IMG/VR virus record: IMGVR_UViG_3300037293_000142
Span: 1 to 35,830 of that record
Length of the DNA: 35,830 bases
Source of the DNA: a virus
Direction: 5' to 3' (one strand)
Shown here in pieces: positions 30,565 to 35,830 of the stretch (position 1 is its first letter; every line of letters starts with the position of its first letter). The notes under the pieces are model-generated. The model saw nothing but the letters and a program-made list of their open reading frames with translations. It ran no database searches and was not told the DNA's origin. Made by a program: the position numbers and the translations under genes.

Positions 30565-30985
30565 GATAAACCTCCTTTCCATCTCTGATGGCCATATTTC
30601 TTACTCTGCTCATTTCGGCCATTCGAATTGTAATCGCGTTGACTCTACCATCTTGAGGCACCCAACATGATTCGTCATTATTCAGCCATTCTATTGCTAC
30701 CTTTTGGCCATAGAGATCCGCTAATTCTTTCGGGTCTGTTAAGCCCGATTTCACTATTACCGACCTTAATACTGGTTCGAATAAATTGGCCTGATTGGCT
30801 TCTTTGTGATCCTTTTCGATGTCTCGGATCAACTTATCAACTTCCGCCTCGATCTTTTTTGCTTCAATCAGCTTTGAGTGTGCATCGAGCTTCATTTCAT
30901 GAGCCCTGAAGTAGGCCTTTTGAGCAGTGCGTAGCTCCTCTACCTTCTTGCTGAAGGCTAATAGGTTATTTCGTTCATTATGCAT
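30557..30985 (-). CDS. Hypothetical early protein with coiled-coil N-terminus
   Basis: A 142-residue protein. Residues about 10-65 are helical and charged (KLIEAKKIEAEVDKLIRDIE), followed by a compact C-terminal half (KVAIEWLNNDESCW, RVNAITIRMAEMSRVRN). Its ATG follows GGGGGT four bases upstream and overlaps the previous stop as ATGCATAA. Function unknown. Confidence 0.5.
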   Translation of the reverse strand: MHNERNNLLAFSKKVEELRTAQKAYFRAHEMKLDAHSKLIEAKKIEAEVDKLIRDIEKDHKEANQANLFEPVLRSVIVKSGLTDPKELADLYGQKVAIEWLNNDESCWVPQDGRVNAITIRMAEMSRVRNMAIRDGKEVYHG

Positions 30986-31151
30986 TTTTACCCCCTTTCT
31001 TTAATTGAGCTTCTATCACTTTTACATCGTCTCCATAGTAGAGGAGAAACAGGCGTTCACTGGCCGAACACCAAGGTTCTGAAAGACTATTCTTTTTGGC
31101 ATACATTTGAATGGCCTTTTCAGTGTACTTTGTGCGAACGTAACTAGCCAT
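30978..31151 (-). CDS. Small early protein, 57 aa
   Basis: A gene too short to stand out on length. It starts at ATG 31151 as ATGGCTAG, overlapping the MuB-like stop by eight bases with GGAGGT four bases upstream, and ends at TAA 30980-30978 overlapping the next ATG. Its product begins MASYVRTKYTEKAIQMYAKK and contains a C-terminal helix (DVKVIEAQLKKGG). It fills an otherwise empty 158-bp gap and is strongly supported by the coupling on both sides. No family recognised. Confidence 0.65.
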   Translation of the reverse strand: MASYVRTKYTEKAIQMYAKKNSLSEPWCSASERLFLLYYGDDVKVIEAQLKKGGKNA

Positions 31152-32058
31152 TTGTACCTCCTTTGCTTAGTTTTCTTTTGTAATCATCTATTCCGGCCTT
31201 CACTTCTCTAAAGCTTCCGGTAAAGTTGTTAATCAGGGTTTGGATCACTTCTGGTGAAGTGATGCCGTTCAATTCGCATATGGCCGTTATATCACTCTTC
31301 ATTTCCTTTTCCAGTAATGGGTTAGAAACTAGGTATTTTGCACCGCCACGGTCATATATCTCTTGGCAGTCCTGACGGGCATTGTTAACCCCTCTTTTAA
31401 GCTCAACCTTAAGGTTCTCGCCACCGCAAAGGATGATTCCCAAAGCCCCCTCAGTCATTTCGTAGAGCGAGAATATTTGGGCCTTGCTGCCTTCAGGCAT
31501 GCGGTTGTATTCGTCAAAAAACATCGCTGGCTTCAGGTGCTTAATACTCATGATGTGATCCGCGATTTCTTCCAGTGTGCTGAAAGTGTTCTGAACTCCT
31601 CCCGTTAGGTTGAGTGCTTTCTTAATTTGGCCTACAAGTACCTTTTGCGTCCAACTTTTGTGACACTTGAAGTACCAACTGCGGTTAGCATGGTCGAACT
31701 GGTAGGCTTTTAAAGCGGTTGATTTGCCCTTGCCAAACCTATCGGAGATGATTCGCATAATGCTGGCATCCGAGACATGCTTACACATGTTGTAATAGCG
31801 TTTAAAGTTGGTCGCTCCTCTATGAATCTTCCAGCTTTCCTCATGAAAGTCGTAGTTTACCCAATTGGCAAACCTTACCCACATGTCTTCGCTTACGCTT
31901 TCAGTGCGCCATTTCTCATCATCGTGAACTAGCTTGTTCACCGTGCTTTTGTTGGCTCCAACCTGATTGCCCACTTGGTCAAGGCTCATTTTGAACTGTG
32001 CCTTGCGTTCTTTCACCTTACTGGCGATGTTTTCCTTATCTTTGTCGGTGACGATCAT
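31144..32058 (-). CDS. MuB-like transposition ATPase
   Basis: A 304-residue AAA+ protein that binds target DNA and activates the transposase. The N-terminal HTH (MSLDQVGNQVGANKSTVNKL, about 24-43) is the MuB-type domain. The P-loop region reads DRFGKGKS (106-113), with Asp in place of the first glycine, and Walker B is MFFDE (179-183). ATG at 32058 is chosen over TTG at 32082 because it follows an A/T-rich stretch and gives the usual length. It directly follows the transposase module. It could still bind ATP despite the altered P-loop glycine. Confidence 0.85.
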   Translation of the reverse strand: MIVTDKDKENIASKVKERKAQFKMSLDQVGNQVGANKSTVNKLVHDDEKWRTESVSEDMWVRFANWVNYDFHEESWKIHRGATNFKRYYNMCKHVSDASIMRIISDRFGKGKSTALKAYQFDHANRSWYFKCHKSWTQKVLVGQIKKALNLTGGVQNTFSTLEEIADHIMSIKHLKPAMFFDEYNRMPEGSKAQIFSLYEMTEGALGIILCGGENLKVELKRGVNNARQDCQEIYDRGGAKYLVSNPLLEKEMKSDITAICELNGITSPEVIQTLINNFTGSFREVKAGIDDYKRKLSKGGTNG

Positions 32059-32090
32059 AATTTTTACAGTTTTAATTGTCAAATATTCAG

Positions 32091-32116
32091 AGCCTGGTAG
32101 TTGCTGCTATCAGGCT
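32091..32116. repeat. Hairpin upstream of MuB-like gene
   Basis: AGCCTG-x-TAG-ttgctg-CTA-x-CAGGCT forms a 9-bp stem with one mismatch and a 6-nt loop in the 61-bp gap between the small gene and the MuB-like start. It may set the relative expression of transposase and B by slowing transcription or mRNA decay. Confidence 0.4.
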
Positions 32117-32119
32117 TTA

Positions 32120-32326
32120 TTATGCGTATTGAATTAGATCGATGTAGCGATCCACTAATTCATCGTACTTCTTGCTCATTGATGGTGGCATTAAGTCCCA
32201 GTCTATCTGCGATTCCTGGTTAATGTCATCGAGCTCAATCGCTCTCGATCTGTTGTCATTGTCAATGGCCGCTTCAAAAGCTTTTAGCCATTGTTCTGCT
32301 TGGTCTCTTTGTGTCATATCACTCAT
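32120..32326 (-). CDS. Small acidic protein between transposase and MuB-like gene
   Basis: A 68-residue acidic helical protein from ATG at 32326 (MSDMTQRDQ), one base past the transposase stop; an ATG six codons upstream would overlap. Residues end in DRYIDLIQYA. It is inserted between the A and B genes, which are adjacent in Mu. Function unknown. Confidence 0.5.
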   Translation of the reverse strand: MSDMTQRDQAEQWLKAFEAAIDNDNRSRAIELDDINQESQIDWDLMPPSMSKKYDELVDRYIDLIQYA

Positions 32327-32327
32327 T

Positions 32328-34472
32328 TTAATCGTATAAATCATCGTCTAATGAACCGCTCACTGTCAGTTCCTCACCCTCATCAATTGCATGGTCGTAT
32401 AAATCATCTTCCTCGTGCGCGCGCTCGATTGTCGTGTCCAGGCTTTTCATAAAGTTCTTGGCATCGTTCAGGTAGCCTTTATTCGTGCCGTCAAGTGTGA
32501 ACATGCTTTTTAATATGCCCTGAGCCTCTACAGAAGTCTGAACCATCATGTCATCCGTAACCTGAATTGTCTTTTCGTGACGGGCTACTACTTCACCTGT
32601 GAGTGCTTTGTGGAATCTTAGTTTTTGATAAAGCAGATGACGGCCTTCAGGGCGATCTTTCATGTCCATAATGCAACCAGGCACATGCACATCAATAGGT
32701 AGGTAATAGGTCTTTTTGCGGACTGGGTGATCCACTCTAATCACGTTCAAGTCCTCCGGTAAATATTTCACTCGGAGTTCACGTGCACCATACAATTCCA
32801 TGTATTCATTAACCTTCTCATCGGTGTCTTGCCAGTTCATCCAGTGGCGTTCTTCACCATTGATAATCATGGTCAAACCTTCGTTGGTAAATTGGTAAGT
32901 GTCGCGCCTGTAGACTCCGAAAATGTCAATCAGTTCTTGGTGTCCGGCTATGCGTACTTTTTGGGTTTCTTTCAATGCCTCAATCCAGCTTTCAAAGCGA
33001 GGCATTCCTATTTTTTTGATAACAGCCTGTCTGAATTCGTTAAGGCTATGGTTGATCTGTGGGATGATCATTTCCTCATCGGGGAACTCGGCCTTTTCCC
33101 TGTCCAAAAATTCGCGGTTAGGCTGATTGCTTTCGGTTCTGTTGGTGATGTTACAGCCACTCCAATTCGGGTATTGCTTAAGGATTCTTGTACCCGAAAA
33201 ACGCGAAAACACTTGTTCAATTAGCTTCGCTCTTGGGTTACCTACTCCAGCAGGTGTAAAGTAGACGGCAATCTTCTCATAATAGTCCTGAAGGGTCTTT
33301 TTGGCGAAGTTGTCCATCCTTATTTGCCAAGGCATCATGCCTGTGTTTAGAATGGCATTTTTCCACGCCTGAAGGATAAGCTCAGCACTCTCAGTTTCAC
33401 CGATTGCCCAGCCTACAGGTAGGTCATTGTAGGCATCCGTAATAAGGTAGACTACCTTTCTATTCCAGTAGGTGGTTTTCTTCTTACCGTCCTTGTATTG
33501 CACCTTTTTGAAGTAGAGCTCCCAAGGTGAACCGTCACCTTCCCATAAGTAACCAGGGCGCGAAGGTCTATCGCGGTGAATGACCGGAAGCACTTGGTTT
33601 CGAAAGCCTTTAGTACCGTTTCTGAAGGCCGTCCCCTGCACCTGTATGCCTTCATCCTTGGCGTAGTTGCGTACAGTTCGTTCACTTATCTCTGGCCAGC
33701 CGTACAGCTTGCCTATTTTGTTGTATTCGTCCGCAACCCATACAAGGTCACGGTTCTGCCAGCTTGCAAACAGTCGGGTCAGTGTTTCCTTCTGTTGTTC
33801 CGTCTCTATTTTGACGTTATTCCGTTGGCCTAAATTCTTTGGTACAAGTCCAATCCATCCCTCATTTTTGTAGGCTGTAAAGGCGCGTTGGAAGTGTCTA
33901 AAATTAGCAGACCAAAAGAATTGCATGCCTCCAATCTTATTGCCTTCATCATCTAACCGAGGTTTAACCTGGTCATGATTTTGTATAGCTTCCTGAAGGG
34001 CTGGCTTAGAGTCGTAACCATACTGCTGCACCTTGCTAGGCTTCACATCCTGAAACCATTTACAGATAGCACATGCCTTCGCAATTTCAATCACCTTCAA
34101 AGGGAATTTCGGATCGGTGCGATCCCAAAAGTCTAATTCTTGAATGGCTTTGTGCTCGTTGAAATCAATCTCCCAGAATTCGGAGATATCACGATGGTTA
34201 GTTTGGGTTAAGAGTTGCGCTTCTCTTTGGATTTTCTCGCTCTGGACGATAGCGTAAGGATCGCCAATATTAGTAGTGATAGCATCTTTGTATTTCTGGT
34301 TTAGTGAATCGTATTTAATCAGCTTGCGTCTCTTGTCTTCAGGGTCGGGAATAGCCTGGAAGTTCGGATGACCTTGTGAAATAAGGTTCCTGATCCTTCC
34401 TTCAGAGTTGAGTGATAAATCAACTATTACCTGAAAGGGTATATACAATATGTCATTAACCGGCTTCGGCAT
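32328..34472 (-). CDS. MuA-like DDE transposase
   Basis: A 714-residue transposase catalysing replicative transposition. The N-terminal part (1-60, IPFQVIVDLSLNSEGRIRNL) resembles the Mu DNA-binding/HTH region. The integrase core holds the catalytic triad D313 (WEGDGS), D387 (IRMDNFAK) and E419 (KLIEQVF), with a YLITDAYNDLPVGWAIG strand between the first two. The C-terminal third contains the beta-barrel-like Mu C-terminal region (about 540-620) and an acidic tail. It acts at the end repeats found at both ends of the window with the MuB-like ATPase. Confidence 0.92.
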   Translation of the reverse strand: MPKPVNDILYIPFQVIVDLSLNSEGRIRNLISQGHPNFQAIPDPEDKRRKLIKYDSLNQKYKDAITTNIGDPYAIVQSEKIQREAQLLTQTNHRDISEFWEIDFNEHKAIQELDFWDRTDPKFPLKVIEIAKACAICKWFQDVKPSKVQQYGYDSKPALQEAIQNHDQVKPRLDDEGNKIGGMQFFWSANFRHFQRAFTAYKNEGWIGLVPKNLGQRNNVKIETEQQKETLTRLFASWQNRDLVWVADEYNKIGKLYGWPEISERTVRNYAKDEGIQVQGTAFRNGTKGFRNQVLPVIHRDRPSRPGYLWEGDGSPWELYFKKVQYKDGKKKTTYWNRKVVYLITDAYNDLPVGWAIGETESAELILQAWKNAILNTGMMPWQIRMDNFAKKTLQDYYEKIAVYFTPAGVGNPRAKLIEQVFSRFSGTRILKQYPNWSGCNITNRTESNQPNREFLDREKAEFPDEEMIIPQINHSLNEFRQAVIKKIGMPRFESWIEALKETQKVRIAGHQELIDIFGVYRRDTYQFTNEGLTMIINGEERHWMNWQDTDEKVNEYMELYGARELRVKYLPEDLNVIRVDHPVRKKTYYLPIDVHVPGCIMDMKDRPEGRHLLYQKLRFHKALTGEVVARHEKTIQVTDDMMVQTSVEAQGILKSMFTLDGTNKGYLNDAKNFMKSLDTTIERAHEEDDLYDHAIDEGEELTVSGSLDDDLYD

Positions 34473-34501
34473 GAGTATTCAGGTTCTAATGATAGGTTGG
34501 G

Positions 34502-34705
34502 TTAGGCTTTTGACTCCTCGAGGGTTTTTTCTTTGATACCGAGAATAGCATCTCTTATTTCCTCCTCGGTAGCCTGGTACCGCTGACCAGCATTGTTATT
34601 GAGTGATTTAGATGTTCGTACTGCACCGTCAGAAGTGTCATGTACGAAGGCGACCAAACTAGCTGGAATTCTAAGAGGTCTGGTGTAGTAGTCTTTTTTT
34701 GCCAT
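34502..34705 (-). CDS. Small early protein in Ner position
   Basis: A 67-residue protein, the first gene of the early operon, adjacent to the operator region and divergent from the repressor. In Mu that slot encodes Ner, a small DNA-binding repressor of early transcription. Residues about 8-20 (RPLRIPASLVAFV) and a C-terminal helix EEEIRDAILGIKEKTL are visible, but no clear HTH. The Ner equivalence is by position only. Confidence 0.5.
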   Translation of the reverse strand: MAKKDYYTRPLRIPASLVAFVHDTSDGAVRTSKSLNNNAGQRYQATEEEIRDAILGIKEKTLEESKA

Positions 34706-34807
34706 ATTTGTAAATGGGTTAATAAATTAGCGAACTCGTTTACAATTATGTAGATAATTTTCTATATATGCAACCTCAAAAATAGATAAGAATCGACATT
34801 CTTTTTT
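34706..34807. promoter_or_regulatory. Early/repressor operator-promoter region
   Basis: This 102-bp gap lies between the divergent early operon and the repressor. Two 16-bp palindromes share the 6-4-6 form: AATTAT-GTAG-ATAATT at 34744-34759 and AAGAAT-CGAC-ATTCTT at 34788-34803, the latter ending four bases before the repressor ATG. A TTGTAAA/TTTACAA pair (34708-34714 with 34739-34745) spans another part. On the minus strand TATTTTTG (34784-34777) fits the Bacteroidota -7 box for the early promoter. Operators controlled by the repressor are expected here. Confidence 0.6.
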
Positions 34808-35683
34808 ATGTCACAGATAATCAACAGGTTACAAGATTACATATTGTCGAAAAAAATCAGCACTCGGCAACTCGAAATAGCTATTGGGGCTTCCAATGGA
34901 GCGATATCGCGTGCTTTTAAGAATGGAACTGACATTCAAAGCAAGTGGATTTCGAAAGTTGTCGATACTTACAGTGACCTAGATGTGAATTGGCTGATTA
35001 CCGGAGAAGGTGAAATGATAAAGGGGAGTGACCTAAACGTTACCCAAAGGGGTGACCTAAATGTGACGAATGACGAAGAAAGTACATATTTTAAAAAAAA
35101 TGTACTTTCTGAATTTCACTATAAAGAACCTATAGTGATAACTGTCGATATAACGAACAACGAGGTTATACCCATTACAAACATAAAGGCCGCTGCTGGA
35201 GGTGGATATGTAAACACGGAAGAATTAACCTCTGAAGACGTTATAAAGCTACCTAACCATATGCTTAAGGCAGGGAATCACCTCTGTATACGCATTAAAG
35301 GCAATAGTATGGCACCTACCTTGCAAGATGGCGGTTATGTTGTGGTTAAGTCTGTAGAGCGGTCAGAATGGAAGTATATACCCGATGAACGCATCTACAT
35401 CGTAGTAGACACTGAAGGCATGACCTATTTAAAGAGGGTCAAGAACCGTTTTGATCAAGGCTTTGTCGTTTTATGCTCAGATAACCCAGATAAGCCCACT
35501 TATCCAAATTTTAACCTTCAGGAAAGTGAATTAATGAGTATCTGGTATGTGGAATGGTATATGAGTGCAAAGATGCCCAATGTACATGATCAGTTTTATA
35601 GCAAAGTAAGCCGCTTAGAAGACGGTTTAGACCAACTTACACAGGAGTTCTCTACCATCAAACGGAAGTTTCTGGACAAATAA
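34808..35683 (+). CDS. Phage repressor, HTH plus S24 peptidase
   Basis: A 291-residue CI/LexA-type repressor that maintains lysogeny. The N-terminal HTH is at about 16-40 (ISTRQLEIAIGASNGAISRA). The C-terminal S24 domain shows the self-cleavage Ala-Gly (A130-G131 in IKAAAGGG), the nucleophile S167 in GNSMAPT and the lysine K209 in YLKRV, so RecA-stimulated cleavage after DNA damage is likely. The linker contains two DLNVT copies coded by a 24-bp tandem repeat (35028 and 35052). A C-terminal helix of about 30 residues, possibly coiled coil, follows the peptidase. Confidence 0.9.
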   Translation: MSQIINRLQDYILSKKISTRQLEIAIGASNGAISRAFKNGTDIQSKWISKVVDTYSDLDVNWLITGEGEMIKGSDLNVTQRGDLNVTNDEESTYFKKNVLSEFHYKEPIVITVDITNNEVIPITNIKAAAGGGYVNTEELTSEDVIKLPNHMLKAGNHLCIRIKGNSMAPTLQDGGYVVVKSVERSEWKYIPDERIYIVVDTEGMTYLKRVKNRFDQGFVVLCSDNPDKPTYPNFNLQESELMSIWYVEWYMSAKMPNVHDQFYSKVSRLEDGLDQLTQEFSTIKRKFLDK

Positions 35684-35830
35684 CAAGGCGTGCGACTAGC
35701 CAATCCGAACCAAATCGGAAAAAAATGTACATCGACCCAAATCAAAAACCGCCCACACTTTAAAAAACCGCCCATTATTATGTACTCTTTGACTTACCCC
35801 CCTTGATATTCTCCAAGCCAGAGCTGATCC
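35684..35830. other. Right prophage end, no gene
   Basis: No gene is seen. AAAAAATGTACATC at 35720-35733 and TTATGTAC at 35778-35785 are the reverse complements of left-end sequences. Two direct copies of AAAAACCGCCCA occur at 35744-35755 and 35763-35774, 19 bp apart. The element probably ends near 35786, and the last 44 bases may be host sequence. Confidence 0.45.
35744..35774 (+). repeat. Two 12-bp direct repeats at right end
   Basis: AAAAACCGCCCA at 35744-35755 and 35763-35774 (19-bp period). They lie between the two inverted end motifs and could be extra transposase-binding sites, making the right end stronger than the left. The pair is a direct observation; the role is inferred from position. 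Confidence 0.5.

Noticed and set aside
32829-33873. Rightward open frames opposite the transposase
   Set aside because: They are antisense shadows of the conserved DDE core and show no recognisable domain.
1-35830. CRISPR array, tRNA or rRNA genes
   Set aside because: No regular repeat-spacer series was seen; the only short-period repeats are the 20-bp iterons and the two end repeats. No tRNA cloverleaf or rRNA segment was recognised.
1-35830. Diversity-generating retroelement acting on the fibre genes
   Set aside because: No reverse transcriptase gene or template/variable repeat pair is present.

Overview
The window holds what looks like an essentially complete Mu-like transposable prophage (contractile-tailed) of a Bacteroidota host. 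The phage type rests on a MuA-like DDE transposase followed by a MuB-like ATPase, a LexA/CI-type repressor divergent from them, Mu-type head genes (terminase, gp36/DUF1320, DUF935 portal, F-like minor head protein, ClpP-type protease/scaffold, virion morphogenesis protein) and a sheath, tube, spike and baseplate set. The host assignment is inferred from TAnnTTTG-type promoter boxes, generally absent Shine-Dalgarno sequences and families I associate with Bacteroidota phages (DUF4494, DUF6046-like). A Cytophagales-like host is a guess.

Layout. 1-242: left end with short inverted repeats shared with the right end and a strongly self-complementary element. 243-14266 (minus): late unit read leftward: protease/scaffold, capsid, holin, endolysin, membrane protein, sheath, tube, tail chaperone, baseplate and spike genes, fibre genes and a Dam-type methylase at the distal end. 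14267-14393: divergent control region with three 20-bp direct repeats. 14394-22600 (plus): second late unit with terminase, gp36, portal, MuF-like minor head protein, tape measure, tail completion and tail terminator. 22602-22642: hairpin terminator between convergent units. 22645-24482 (minus): short unit with a displaced baseplate hub gene and an AT-rich cargo gene. 24537-24570: strong terminator. 24575-34705 (minus): early operon with Ner-position gene, transposase, MuB, many small genes, an archaeal/DnaB-like P-loop ATPase, a DnaC-like loader and a BRO-type antirepressor. 34706-34807: operator region. 34808-35683 (plus): repressor. 35684-35830: right end.

The most striking observations are two programmed -1 frameshift signals. 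At the end of the portal gene a lambda-type G GGA AAG heptamer sits in the correct register, 6 nt upstream of a perfect 9-bp stem-loop. The -1 frame then runs open into the MuF-like gene, which has no standard start codon until 32 codons later. This would produce a portal-MuF fusion as a minor portal species, and the MuF part ends in a BECR-type nuclease-like domain. In the tail assembly chaperone an in-register A AAA AAG heptamer joins a duplicated-domain G-like protein to a 58-residue T-like extension, filling a gap that otherwise has no gene.

Other notable structure: a pseudoknot-capable leader before the antirepressor gene, a two-site 6-4-6 operator set, a recurring ATGnnTAr stop-start overlap preceded by Shine-Dalgarno sequences in the early operon, and three genes too short to stand out on length alone (30978-31151, 19373-19495 and the chaperone extension).
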